NCBI RefSeq assembly: GCF_900156865.1
Contig: NZ_LT732529.1
Coordinates: 3,136,057 to 3,200,056, forward strand
Direction: 5' to 3'
Source of the DNA: Litchfieldia sinesaloumensis
GTDB lineage: Bacteria > Bacillota > Bacilli > Bacillales > Bacillaceae_L
Length of the DNA: 64,000 nt
The number at the start of each line of letters is the position of its first letter. Position 1 is the stretch's first letter. Under the pieces are notes generated by a model. The model searched no databases. It saw nothing but the letters and a program-made list of their open reading frames with translations, and was not told the origin of the DNA. A program made the position numbers and the translations under genes. Shown here in pieces: positions 1 through 8,933 of the stretch.

Positions 1-750
1 ATCAAGTAAATATTCTAGTGCGTTTGCAATCCCTTGTGTCCCTGCATAACCCACCAAGAATTTACCTTCATTTTTTAGTTTTGTAATTAATTCAATATGC
101 TCTTTCGGAATTTCCTCATTTGCATTTTCCCAATCCTCAGTTACTATACCATTCGGTAAAAATTGAAACTTTGCGGGGTCCATTCCATGACTAATCATAT
201 GTTCTTTTGCTTTTGGTAATAAAGATACTACCATATCCGCTTTTTTATATGCATCATTTTCACCTTTTTGCATGGTCATAATAAAAGGGTGAAACTTAGA
301 CATATTTCCTAATTCCATTGGTGTCAAAGGCCATAAATCATGAACCTCAAATATGAGTTTCGCTCTTGCCATTTTGGCAATTTTTGATGCAGGATAGATA
401 TCTAACGGATAAGTAGAAGACGCAATCACTATATCGGGTGAAATTTCTTTAACAATTTTACTTGCGTTCATATATAAATCTTTAACAAAAGAAAATATAT
501 TTAAAACTCTTTTAGCCCCATTTCCATCATACAGGGGGGTTTCTACCCAAATATAGTCAATCCCGTCAATTGTTTCATTTGTCCACTTTTCTGTGATTTC
601 AGGTTGTTTAGTGCGGACATGCGAATACGAACTGGCTATAATAGTCACTTTATGACCCATTTTCACCCATTCTCTACTAAGATAGTATGGTCTATACTCC
701 ATCCCATGCTTATTTGATCCCGCGTAATGATTAACTAGCAATATATTCAT
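1..750 (-). CDS. Glycosyltransferase family 4, WbuB-like (3' part missing)
   Basis: The frame is open from an ATG at 750 to the window edge, giving about 250 residues of what is usually a protein of about 400. The N-terminus (MNILLVNHYAGS) and the block FEVHDLWPLTP near residue 120 are typical of the acceptor domain of GT4 enzymes of the WbuB type, which add sugars such as N-acetylfucosamine to lipid-linked polysaccharide intermediates at the cytoplasmic face. The C-terminal nucleotide-sugar domain lies outside the window, so donor and acceptor cannot be inferred. It is co-directional with the acyltransferase and nucleotide-sugar dehydratase upstream, and 19 bases separate it from the acyltransferase stop. 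Its family is clear; its exact sugar is not. Confidence 0.85.
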   Translation of the reverse strand, partial: MNILLVNHYAGSNKHGMEYRPYYLSREWVKMGHKVTIIASSYSHVRTKQPEITEKWTNETIDGIDYIWVETPLYDGNGAKRVLNIFSFVKDLYMNASKIVKEISPDIVIASSTYPLDIYPASKIAKMARAKLIFEVHDLWPLTPMELGNMSKFHPFIMTMQKGENDAYKKADMVVSLLPKAKEHMISHGMDPAKFQFLPNGIVTEDWENANEEIPKEHIELITKLKNEGKFLVGYAGTQGIANALEYLLD

Positions 751-769
751 AAAGAAACGACTCCATTAT

Positions 770-1474
770 TTACTGATTTTTTAATAATTGGTCATCAGAT
801 ACTTCTTTTAACTTTCTGGCCGGAACTCCTGCCACTATGTCTCCAGTATCCACATCTTTTGTTACAACAGAACCAGCAGCTACTGCACCATCTTCGTTGA
901 TGACCTTTCCAGGAAGGATTGTGGCATTTGCACCAATTCTTCCACCAGTTTTAATTGTAATCCCTTTGAAGTGTTTATATCGTTCCTTAGATCTAGCCAT
1001 ATAATTATCATTTGTCGTAATAACGCCCGGAGCAACAAAAACATAATCCCCTAAGTTAGAATAAGCTGTGATATAAGAATTTGTTTCAAGTTTGCAAAAA
1101 GCTCCTATATTACAGTCATTTTCAACTGCAACACCACGTCCAACGATTGTTTTGTCACCTATTGTAACTCGTTCTCTAACAGTAGCCAAATCCGCAATAA
1201 ACACATCATCTGAAATATCTGCATTTGCGTAAATAATAGCAGAAGTTCCAACCGTTACTCCATTACCAATCTTAGTCGGAGGTAACGTTGTAACTTCAGG
1301 CAGGATTGAATTTTTAGCTCGAGTTGGTTGTTTTCCAATCACTGCATTGTCTTGAATTATACAATAGCTACCTATTTCAACACCATCATAAATAACTACA
1401 TTGTGTCCAATTGTTACATTTTCGCCAAACTTTACATTTTTCCCAACAACTACATTATTACCCTTCGTAATCAT
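770..1474 (-). CDS. Hexapeptide-repeat (left-handed beta helix) acyltransferase
   Basis: The 234 residues consist almost entirely of hexapeptide repeats of the form [LIV]-G-x4 (for example VVVGKNVKFGENVTIGHNVV), followed by the short tail GVPARKL seen in WbbJ/WecD-like O- and N-acetyltransferases. Such proteins are cytoplasmic trimers that move an acetyl group from acetyl-CoA onto a nucleotide sugar. Translation starts at an ATG preceded by GAGGAAATGTA. Placed between a membrane 4,6-dehydratase and a GT4 glycosyltransferase, it probably acetylates a (deoxy)amino sugar of a surface polysaccharide. That substrate is inferred from context only. Confidence 0.88.
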   Translation of the reverse strand: MITKGNNVVVGKNVKFGENVTIGHNVVIYDGVEIGSYCIIQDNAVIGKQPTRAKNSILPEVTTLPPTKIGNGVTVGTSAIIYANADISDDVFIADLATVRERVTIGDKTIVGRGVAVENDCNIGAFCKLETNSYITAYSNLGDYVFVAPGVITTNDNYMARSKERYKHFKGITIKTGGRIGANATILPGKVINEDGAVAAGSVVTKDVDTGDIVAGVPARKLKEVSDDQLLKNQ

Positions 1475-1572
1475 TACATTTCCTCAACTTTCTCAAAATA
1501 GTTGTAATCAAGATAATCTAAAAGGTAGTGTTTGATTTCCTAATCGTCTAACCTGAAAAGACGAAATGAGTC

Positions 1573-3447
1573 TTAAACAGTAACCATTTCGTCTAAATCT
1601 TTACCTTGTTGTTGCTCTTTTTTTTTACTACTATTGTCTAACTTCTTGTTAGTAAGTTTAAGCAAAGTCTCACGCAACTTTTCTTTGTCGTGGATTACAC
1701 TTTCAACCTGTTGAACCAGTTCATTAGCATCTTCTTCAGTTGCTTTTCCAATGTATATTTTAGGAAACACTTGGACAGGATGAATTTCATCCTTATTCAA
1801 AATTTCCTCGTACATCTTTTCACCTGGACGTAGACCAGTGAATTCAATTTTTATTTCATCTTCTGAGAACCCTGATAATTTAATAAGGTTTTTAGCCAAA
1901 TCAACAATTTTAACTGGCTCTCCCATATCCAAAACAAAAATTTCTCCACCTCGCGCTAATGCCCCCGCTTGTATAACAAGTCTTGCTGCTTCAGGTATTG
2001 TCATGAAATATCTAGTCATATCAGGGTGAGTAATAGTTAAAGGTCCACCTTTTTCAATTTGCTGCTTAAATAATGGAACAACACTTCCCCTACTTCCTAA
2101 TACATTTCCAAATCTAACCGCCACAAAACGTGTATCGCTTGTTCGATCTAAATTTTGAATAGTAAGCTCGGCTAGACGTTTCGTAGCACCCATTACACTT
2201 GTAGGATTAACAGCTTTGTCTGTTGAAACTAGCACAAATGTATCGACACCCGCAATTGATGCTGCTTCTGCGACATTTCGAGTACCATATATATTATTTT
2301 TAACAGCCTCTTCTGGGTTTCTTTCCATTAAAGGTACATGTTTATGTGCAGCAGCATGAAAGACAAACTTTGGTTTATGATTAACCATTACATCAATCAT
2401 TTTTCGCGCATCTTGTATTTCTGCTATTTCCGTTTTAAATTCGATTTGACCTTTATATTGACTCAACAACTCCATTTCAATAGTATAAATACTATTTTCA
2501 CCATGACCTAATAGAACCAACTTAGCAGGGTGAAACAAACAGAGCTGTCTACATAACTCAGAGCCAATTGACCCACCTGCACCAGTAATTAAAACAGTTT
2601 GATTTCGAATCTTTTCAGCAATTGATTCAGTATCTAGTTCAACCGGGTCCCTACCAAGTAAATCTTCAATGGAAATATCCCTGATTTGGTTGACGGAAAC
2701 TTTACCAACAGCTAAATCACCAATCATCGGTAAAATCTGTACATTTTCTACGAGTTTTTTTGCTTTTGAAACAATTTCATTCAAGCGTGTTTTTGGTAAT
2801 GAAGGGATTGCAATTACAACATGTTCGATACGATACTTCCCAATCACCTTTATAATATCATCAACCTTACCAGCAACAGGAATTCCAGCAATATTGAAAT
2901 TCTGTAATGATGAATCATCATCTAGAAAAGCAATTGGTTTTAATCCTGTTCCAGGATGTTCTTTAATCTGACGAACGAGCATTCTTCCTGTAGAGCCTGC
3001 CCCTAATATTAAAGTGCGTTTATGTTTAATTGACCGAATTTCCTTGGTCTTGATAGCAAAAAGTACAGTTGATGTAAATCTCCACCAAAAACGAATCCCA
3101 CCTAATAAGAATAGATGGAGAAGGAATGTAAGAACTAGACTCCTCGTATATATGTTATCAAACATAACCTTCTGGGATATTGCTGTTAGTACAATTGAGG
3201 AAGTAACAACTAATACTAGACCAACTAACTCTTCCGCACTTGCATACCTCCACACTTTTCGATAAAGTCCAAACACATATGAGAATACATGATGGCTAAC
3301 AAGTAATATAACGGAACTTATCAATACCCGATTATCTTCATAATAAGCTGCAAACGGGTTCAAGAAAAAATGTGACATATATATTGAAACAAGAACAATT
3401 ATTGAGTCAATAATTATCAAATTCAATATCCTAGTTCGATATGACAT
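1573..3447 (-). CDS. Membrane nucleotide-sugar 4,6-dehydratase, PglF/CapD family
   Basis: The start is set at the ATG giving MSYRTRI because GGGAGG lies seven bases upstream; an upstream ATG adds seven residues without such a site. The N-terminal 130 residues carry about four membrane helices. A first Rossmann-like domain begins at LILGAGSTGRM (near 145), and a second, catalytic SDR domain at LITGAGGSIGSEL (near 285). The catalytic segment reads NPTSVMGATKR, where Met replaces the usual SDR Tyr, a known feature of the long membrane-anchored PglF/WbpM type. These enzymes convert UDP-GlcNAc to its 4-keto-6-deoxy derivative at the membrane. It is the first gene of a polysaccharide set running leftward. 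Family certain; product sugar not proven. Confidence 0.93.
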   Translation of the reverse strand: MSYRTRILNLIIIDSIIVLVSIYMSHFFLNPFAAYYEDNRVLISSVILLVSHHVFSYVFGLYRKVWRYASAEELVGLVLVVTSSIVLTAISQKVMFDNIYTRSLVLTFLLHLFLLGGIRFWWRFTSTVLFAIKTKEIRSIKHKRTLILGAGSTGRMLVRQIKEHPGTGLKPIAFLDDDSSLQNFNIAGIPVAGKVDDIIKVIGKYRIEHVVIAIPSLPKTRLNEIVSKAKKLVENVQILPMIGDLAVGKVSVNQIRDISIEDLLGRDPVELDTESIAEKIRNQTVLITGAGGSIGSELCRQLCLFHPAKLVLLGHGENSIYTIEMELLSQYKGQIEFKTEIAEIQDARKMIDVMVNHKPKFVFHAAAHKHVPLMERNPEEAVKNNIYGTRNVAEAASIAGVDTFVLVSTDKAVNPTSVMGATKRLAELTIQNLDRTSDTRFVAVRFGNVLGSRGSVVPLFKQQIEKGGPLTITHPDMTRYFMTIPEAARLVIQAGALARGGEIFVLDMGEPVKIVDLAKNLIKLSGFSEDEIKIEFTGLRPGEKMYEEILNKDEIHPVQVFPKIYIGKATEEDANELVQQVESVIHDKEKLRETLLKLTNKKLDNSSKKKEQQQGKDLDEMVTV

Positions 3448-3532
3448 GAAAAGACCCTCCCAATTCATTTTTTATTTTTACTGTCATCATGGAGGCCACT
3501 ATATATTTATTAGTGTTTGAAATTCGACACTA

Positions 3533-3541
3533 ATTATAACA
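3533..3541 (-). promoter_or_regulatory. Putative extended -10 promoter of the dehydratase gene
   Basis: On the minus strand the sequence reads TGTTATAAT, an extended -10 element about 85 bases before the start. No good -35 hexamer is seen 17 bases upstream, so the call rests on the -10 alone. The rest of the gap between 3448 and 3781 is AT-rich with no gene. Confidence 0.4.
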
Positions 3542-3686
3542 CAAAATTATTGGGCATCACTATAAATATTAATTGACAAACAAAAGGTTAATCATATGGT
3601 AACAATTGAAACTATTACCCACAATTAATTAGTCTGTTTTATGAGAGGTTTTGTTACAATTAATAGCAATTATATTTTTTAGTAAA

Positions 3687-3720
3687 AAAAAAGGAAAGAT
3701 TCCAGAATGGATTCTTCTCC
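3687..3720 (-). terminator. Rho-independent terminator after the BsuPI gene
   Basis: On the minus strand an imperfect hairpin (GGAGAAGAATCC, short loop, GGAATCTTTCC) is followed by a run of nine T. It ends the 3782-4327 gene. Confidence 0.7.
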
Positions 3721-3781
3721 CCTACTTTACCACTATAATTTATTAGCTTGTTGATATAAAAAAGCTCAATTTTGTAAAACA

Positions 3782-4327
3782 TCACTCTTTAACACTAAAC
3801 GATATGCTCTTTAGTGTAGAAATCCCGTCAACTGCGGTTATCCACATTGAAAATACATAATCGCCATATTCGAGCTGACTAAATTTCACCTGATATGATA
3901 AGGTTTGATTTGGTGAAAGCTCGATTGTTTTCCTGCCTTCCCGAAAGGTTTCCTCTTCAGAATATCTTATTCTCTCCCCTGTGCTTTTGTTGTGCAATTC
4001 ATATTCGTATGTTTGATCAGAAGTGAAATCCAACCTTATCGAATTGCCTCCAATATTGCCCACCTCATATTCGAAAGTGATATCCTGATTTGATTTTGAT
4101 TTGATTATCAATGAGGACTTCAAGAGAGTGTTCTCCGTATAGTTGTTTTCACCAAGTATGTGATGCATTGCTCTATTGTTCACTTGTATGTCATTATCTA
4201 TTTTTTCCTCAATCAACGCATTATCTTCTTGTTTCATTGTACCCAGATCACCATTTGCAAGCTGAATACTATAAATGATTCCTACTAACAAGAATACTGA
4301 TATACAAGAAACAACAAACTTTTCCAT
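3782..4327 (-). CDS. Exported or membrane-anchored BsuPI-domain protein
   Basis: A hydrophobic N-terminus (FVVSCISVFLLVGIIYSI) acts as signal or anchor. Residues 70-181 match the BsuPI fold, a beta-sandwich first seen in the B. subtilis intracellular proteinase inhibitor: a strand ending in FEYEVGN, then YEYELHNKSTGERI, then ELSPNQTLSYQVKF. The domain is common in secreted Bacillus proteins, where it may not inhibit proteases at all. The gene stands alone, with terminators on both sides. Domain assignment is good; function is open. Confidence 0.8.
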   Translation of the reverse strand: MEKFVVSCISVFLLVGIIYSIQLANGDLGTMKQEDNALIEEKIDNDIQVNNRAMHHILGENNYTENTLLKSSLIIKSKSNQDITFEYEVGNIGGNSIRLDFTSDQTYEYELHNKSTGERIRYSEEETFREGRKTIELSPNQTLSYQVKFSQLEYGDYVFSMWITAVDGISTLKSISFSVKE

Positions 4328-4386
4328 TCACAACACACCACCTTACTTAAATTTCTCTGTCTTACTAAAGTTCTAAATAAATACTA

Positions 4387-4413
4387 AAATCCCTGTATCT
4401 CAGGGATTTTTTT
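4387..4413. terminator. Hairpin terminator-like element
   Basis: AAATCCCTG, a five-base loop and CAGGGATTT, followed by T on the plus strand and A-flanked on the other side, so it could act in either direction. It lies between the BsuPI gene and the oxidoreductase terminator; no plus-strand gene ends here. Confidence 0.5.
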
Positions 4414-4523
4414 ACCTAAATATATTAAGACAACTTCTGACAAAATCTTTATTTATATCATCGCCAACATTAAAATAATCTATTCAATTTAACAGTATGT
4501 CTTATAGCTTCTGTAATATGTTT

Positions 4524-4562
4524 ATAAAAAAAGTGAAGAGATTATATAATCTCTTCACTTGC
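4524..4562 (-). terminator. Terminator after the Gfo/Idh/MocA gene
   Basis: A perfect palindrome (AAGTGAAGAGATTAT and its complement, 4531-4560) is followed on the minus strand by a T run. It sits 14 bases after the stop at 4576. Confidence 0.85.
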
Positions 4563-4575
4563 CCAACTTCAAACA

Positions 4576-5661
4576 TTATTTATTATTAAACCTACCCTCA
4601 AAATCAAGAGTACTACACTTCTCTAACGGTAACGTTACTCCCTTATTTTCAGCAGCTGATTTGTAGATTGCAAGCACTAATTCTAGAGCATCTCTTCCAT
4701 CTTTTGCTGTAACATAAGGATCTCGGTCATTTACAATGGAGTCAATTACGTCAGCGTAAAGTGGATTATGCCCAAATCCATATACGCTCGGTGGGTTCTC
4801 CTGATATTTTGCTTTAACTTCTTCTGGATCGTCATTATTATCAGCGAAATGCCATTCTTCTATGATATTTACAGACTTTCCGCCAGCTTTAACTGTTCCT
4901 TTGTCACCAAATATGTAGAGTGTTTCTTCGAGATTCGTTGGAAAAATATTCGTTGTACCTTCAATTATTCCGTAGCTTCCATTTGAGAACTTGATTAGAG
5001 CCATACCAAGATCCTCGGCTTCTATAAAACCATGTTTTAAATTATCAGTCATCCCAACTACTTCGTCAATCTCTCCACCCATCATCCATCGTAAAAGATC
5101 AATATTGTGGATACATTGATTCATTAATGCACCACCATCTTGTTCCCAGGTTCCTCGCCATGGAGCCTGTGTATAATAGTCCTCTCCTCTATTCCAGCGA
5201 ATGTGAGCTGTACCGTGTAAAAGGCGGCCAAAGCGTTCTTCCTCAACTGCTTCACGGATTTTTTGTATAGATTTATTAAATCTATTTTGATGACAAGCAC
5301 TTACTTTCACATTTTTTTCTTTTGATTTTTCAATTATTTTATCTGCATCTTCAAGTGATAGTGCTATTGGCTTTTCAATAATAAGGTTAACTCCTGCTTC
5401 AATACAATCTAACGCTATAGTAGCATGCTTACCACTCTCTGTACAAATCGCTACTAATTCTGGTTTTTCATTTTGTAACATTTCTTTATAATCGGTGTAT
5501 AGTGCTGTGGATTTAGGAAGATTAAATTTCTCTAGCTTGTCCTCCATATTTTCAGGTAGTACATCACATAAAGCAACGATTTCGAGATTATTTTCTTGTG
5601 CAGCTGCGATATGGTTCGGTGAGATACGCCCGCAACCAATAAGTGCATATTTTAAAGTCAT
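4576..5661 (-). CDS. Gfo/Idh/MocA oxidoreductase, probable nucleotide-sugar dehydrogenase (WlbA-like)
   Basis: The 361-residue protein begins with the dinucleotide-binding motif ALIGCGRISPNH and has the family's EKP signature (LIIEKPIALS, near 93). The C-terminal half is the usual mixed alpha/beta substrate domain. The GCGRISPNH start is typical of WlbA/WbpB-type UDP-N-acetyl-glucuronate 3-dehydrogenases, though related sugar dehydrogenases share it. It would act in the cytoplasm on NAD(P) and a sugar derivative, possibly for the nearby polysaccharide set, although it has its own terminator and is separated from that set by the BsuPI gene. The substrate is inferred. Confidence 0.8.
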   Translation of the reverse strand: MTLKYALIGCGRISPNHIAAAQENNLEIVALCDVLPENMEDKLEKFNLPKSTALYTDYKEMLQNEKPELVAICTESGKHATIALDCIEAGVNLIIEKPIALSLEDADKIIEKSKEKNVKVSACHQNRFNKSIQKIREAVEEERFGRLLHGTAHIRWNRGEDYYTQAPWRGTWEQDGGALMNQCIHNIDLLRWMMGGEIDEVVGMTDNLKHGFIEAEDLGMALIKFSNGSYGIIEGTTNIFPTNLEETLYIFGDKGTVKAGGKSVNIIEEWHFADNNDDPEEVKAKYQENPPSVYGFGHNPLYADVIDSIVNDRDPYVTAKDGRDALELVLAIYKSAAENKGVTLPLEKCSTLDFEGRFNNK

Positions 5662-5804
5662 GTTGCTCCTCCTTATTTATAAAAAAAGAACTGAAATTTT
5701 GGAACTCGATTGAAACGCATCAATCAAATCCCTACTTCATTTTATTACAAAAAGCCTTTACTGCCAAATCCAATTAATACTCGGTATTATACAGATTCTT
5801 AAGG

Positions 5805-6614
5805 TTAATTTTCACCAACCATATCAATAAAATACTCTGACAAATAATCCGCCCAAAGTTTTTGGCCTTGTTCATTAGGCGTACCATCATCCAAATAGCC
5901 ATTAATTTCTTCCGATTGATAATCTGGCCAAGCTTCCCAGTGGTTGAGGTAAATAATTTCGTTCCTCTCTGCGTATTCTTTTAAAGCATTGACTTCTTTT
6001 GGATAATGAACTGCTTTGAATAACGGATTGGCAGGTTGTAATAACACAACAGTTTCTGGAAGTTCCTTTTTAATTGCTTCAATTATAGTAGAGAGATTAA
6101 CAAGCCTATCGTCAATTGTAACTTTACCGTTATCTTCCAAAATGAAAGGTTCTAATAGTAATACATCCGGAGATAGACTTATAATTTCCTTGTATAGTCC
6201 TTCTTGTATCACCTGAGTTGATAATTTATCAGCAATTTCCTTTATTTCAATATTTATCACCGATTCTCCATATGTATCATGAAGTTGCCCCTTCAAGAGA
6301 GTTGGCCATCCACCTGGCTCTTCTGGTGTTGCACTTGATCCAGCAATTACTAGATTCACAGACTTGCCGCCTTGTATTGCTGACATAAGTTTAGCTTGAA
6401 TCTCTTCGGGCAAGTTTTTTGAATATGCTTCCACCTCTATTTTCTTATTTTCTAGGTTTTCTTCAGCGGTCGTTTTCACCTTATCATTATTATACGGCTT
6501 CTCGACCTGAGCTGTCTTAGCTGTTGCTTGTATTTTATTATTCCAATGCATTTTTCCGGTCACAACAATCGCAACTGATAGAAGTATGACAATTACAACA
6601 AGTATCTTTTTCAT
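5805..6614 (-). CDS. Secreted SGNH/GDSL-type hydrolase
   Basis: The start is placed at MKKILVVIV because GGGGGA lies six bases before that ATG. A signal peptide or anchor covers residues 1-25. Block I reads VIAGSSATPEEPGGW, giving a plausible nucleophile Ser, and a later block reads VLLLEPFILEDNG. Where SGNH enzymes normally have the Asp-x-x-His pair near the end, this one reads DDGTPNEQG, so the usual His is not seen. Such enzymes remove acyl groups from sugars or lipids outside the cell. It may be active with a displaced His or inactive; the substrate is unknown. Confidence 0.75.
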   Translation of the reverse strand: MKKILVVIVILLSVAIVVTGKMHWNNKIQATAKTAQVEKPYNNDKVKTTAEENLENKKIEVEAYSKNLPEEIQAKLMSAIQGGKSVNLVIAGSSATPEEPGGWPTLLKGQLHDTYGESVINIEIKEIADKLSTQVIQEGLYKEIISLSPDVLLLEPFILEDNGKVTIDDRLVNLSTIIEAIKKELPETVVLLQPANPLFKAVHYPKEVNALKEYAERNEIIYLNHWEAWPDYQSEEINGYLDDGTPNEQGQKLWADYLSEYFIDMVGEN

Positions 6615-6731
6615 ATAAAATCCCCCAAACAGAACAATACAGATTGAATACATTATACAACAAAATATGATCTTTTTTAGCTATTTGGGAGAAATTGTGT
6701 AATATTTCCTCGGAAATTGCAACAGAAATAG

Positions 6732-6761
6732 AAAAGGCTGACTAAACATGTCAGCTTTTTG
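6732..6761. terminator. Bidirectional terminator
   Basis: AAAAGGCTGAC, an eight-base spacer and GTCAGCTTTT form a strong stem with T on both strands, six bases after the PBP gene stop. Confidence 0.85.
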
Positions 6762-6766
6762 TAGTA

Positions 6767-8779
6767 TTACTTTAGAGTCGTTTCAAGGATTGCTTTCACT
6801 TTAACTGTTACATCATGACTACCATTTTTCACATTTTCAATTAGCATCGCTACTAATAAACGTGGATTCTCTGTATTAAAAGCAACAAACAAACCATTCT
6901 CAATTCCTTCTTCATCCTTGCTTTTTTTCAACTCAGCTGTTCCTGTCTTTCCAGCTATTCTAATCCCATCTATTTTTGCTTCACGTGCCGTGCCTTCTGG
7001 ACTCTCTACGACTTGAATCAGATCGTCTACTAGTAATTGGGCATTTTCTGGAGAAATGACATTTTCTTTCCACACTTCAGTCTCTGTTTCATCTAAGATT
7101 AATTGTGGCTTTATTAGGTTCCCTGAATTCAATAACGGTGTATAGGAAATAGCCAGATGAACAGGACTCATTTCAAGCTGTCCTTGCCCATAGCCTGTAT
7201 CTGCAACTAAAACATCTGAGTTCAGGCCCTCATTCGATATCTTTGAATCATATAAAGGATATTCTAATGGAAAGGACTCTCCAAATCCATATTTCGTTAA
7301 TTCCGACTCAAATCGTTCTCCGCCAATTCCAAGTGCTGCCTGTGCAAAATATATATTATCCGAGTACACTAACGCATCTCTTAAATTGACTGGTTTTCCG
7401 GGATCAGTTACCCTTGTTATCGAATAGCCGCCCCAAGAGCTGTCTTTTTTCCACTGTTTCCCTGTAATATTAATTGTCGTGTCAGGTGTTATCACTTCAT
7501 TTTCTAGTGCAATACCAGCAGTAATTGGTTTAAAGGTAGAACCAGGTGCATAGGATGAGCCAAAACGGTTTAATAATGGCTTTTGTGGGTCTTCATTTAA
7601 TTGATTCCATTCTTCAGTTGAAATTCCTAGAACCAACTCATTTGGATCGAAAGATGGACTACTCACTAGCGCAAGTGTTTCTCCTGTTAACGGATGTATT
7701 GCAGCAGCTGCCCCTGCATTACCTTGGAGCTGGTCATAGCTTGTTAGTTGTACATCAATGTCGATTGCTAATGTTACCGCGTCTCCGTCCTTCACACTCT
7801 TTTCTGCAAGAGAGACCTCTGAACCATCCGTCTTTTTGATAAAAACTTTAACACCTCTCTCTCCTCTTAAGCGATCTTCAAGAACCATTTCTAAACCTTT
7901 TTTACCTACAACGTCATTTGCTTTATAACCCTTATCTTTAAGTTTTTCTAAATCTTCAGCTGTAACAGTTCCTATGTAACCAATTAGATGGGCTGTAGCT
8001 TCTTTGAAAGGATATACCCTTGATTCTACCTTTTTCGAAAGAACTCCATTTAATTGGGTTACTTCTGTAGCCAATTCTTGATCTTGTAATGAGAGCCTTT
8101 TAATGGGAACAAAATAGTCAGGTTGGACCCATGAAGCATTTAATTTCGTTTCAATGGACTCAACCGTGAGATTTAACTTTTCGGCAACCGTAGCAATGGT
8201 TTTTTCTTTATTATCTGCAATATCTTTAGGAACTAAGCCTATTTCGTATACAAGACCGTTTTCTGCTAAAGCTACTCCGTTTCTATCTAGAATTTCTCCA
8301 CGGGTAGGTGATGAAAAAGATAACCCAATTTCGTCCCCTTCTTCCATATCAGGAAAAAACATAGAAGGCTGCCATCTGACAGTCCATTTTTTTTCATCAT
8401 CCTTTTCTTCTAAAACAAGTGTCGCTTCCTCTGTAAATTCAAAAGGACCCGCAATCGTTTCCATTGAAAGGGTGTATGGAAATACAACTTCTCCCTTTTC
8501 GTTAGGTTCAACTTCCTCTTCAGGAGCTTTAAAACTTACTTTCAAATCGTTTACAGCAATATCTTGATAAATTTTCTTGAATCGGTCTTCGAACTCGTTT
8601 TGAGGATGCTTTTCTTTAACATCAGTTGAAAAGTGCTCGTATACTTTTTCGAAATTATGTTTCTCCCAATCTTTAATAAATGATTTAAACCGTTCTTCTG
8701 GTAGAGGATCTTTGTTACACCCCGCTAACAAAATTACACTCAACGTTATTACGGATAGTAACCATATGTACCTTCTCAA
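6767..8779 (-). CDS. pbpC: Penicillin-binding protein transpeptidase, PBP3/PBP2a-like lipoprotein
   Basis: The likely start is a TTG at 8779, five bases after GGAGTGG; the upstream ATG at 8803 has no such site. The N-terminus is a lipoprotein signal with lipobox LAGC. Domains in order are an NTF2-like MecA-N domain (about 25-135), a PBP dimerisation domain (about 150-320) and a transpeptidase domain (about 340-665). Active-site motifs are STFK, SDN and KTGT. The architecture and roughly 670-residue length fit B. subtilis PBP3 (PbpC), a class B enzyme that cross-links peptidoglycan and has low beta-lactam affinity. It is a single gene, divergent from the LCP gene. Confidence 0.9.
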   Translation of the reverse strand: MRRYIWLLSVITLSVILLAGCNKDPLPEERFKSFIKDWEKHNFEKVYEHFSTDVKEKHPQNEFEDRFKKIYQDIAVNDLKVSFKAPEEEVEPNEKGEVVFPYTLSMETIAGPFEFTEEATLVLEEKDDEKKWTVRWQPSMFFPDMEEGDEIGLSFSSPTRGEILDRNGVALAENGLVYEIGLVPKDIADNKEKTIATVAEKLNLTVESIETKLNASWVQPDYFVPIKRLSLQDQELATEVTQLNGVLSKKVESRVYPFKEATAHLIGYIGTVTAEDLEKLKDKGYKANDVVGKKGLEMVLEDRLRGERGVKVFIKKTDGSEVSLAEKSVKDGDAVTLAIDIDVQLTSYDQLQGNAGAAAAIHPLTGETLALVSSPSFDPNELVLGISTEEWNQLNEDPQKPLLNRFGSSYAPGSTFKPITAGIALENEVITPDTTINITGKQWKKDSSWGGYSITRVTDPGKPVNLRDALVYSDNIYFAQAALGIGGERFESELTKYGFGESFPLEYPLYDSKISNEGLNSDVLVADTGYGQGQLEMSPVHLAISYTPLLNSGNLIKPQLILDETETEVWKENVISPENAQLLVDDLIQVVESPEGTAREAKIDGIRIAGKTGTAELKKSKDEEGIENGLFVAFNTENPRLLVAMLIENVKNGSHDVTVKVKAILETTLK

Positions 8780-8865
8780 TTTAACCACTCCTTCTATTTC
8801 CAAATTTATCTATTATCCCTATAATATACATATTATAGTATATTTAGAGACATTTCGATTTTTTA

Positions 8866-8894
8866 TTGTCTATTTTTACAAATAGGACTATAAT
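8866..8894 (+). promoter_or_regulatory. Sigma-A-type promoter of the LCP gene
   Basis: TTGTCT at 8866-8871 and a perfect TATAAT at 8889-8894 are separated by 17 bases, about 40 bases before the LCP start. Confidence 0.75.
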
Positions 8895-8933
8895 CTTAAA
8901 GTATTTACAGTTTCATACAAAAGGGAGATAAGT

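Noticed and set aside
1838-3265. Plus-strand open frames opposite the dehydratase gene
   Set aside because: They lack family traces and lie fully within a well-supported minus-strand gene.
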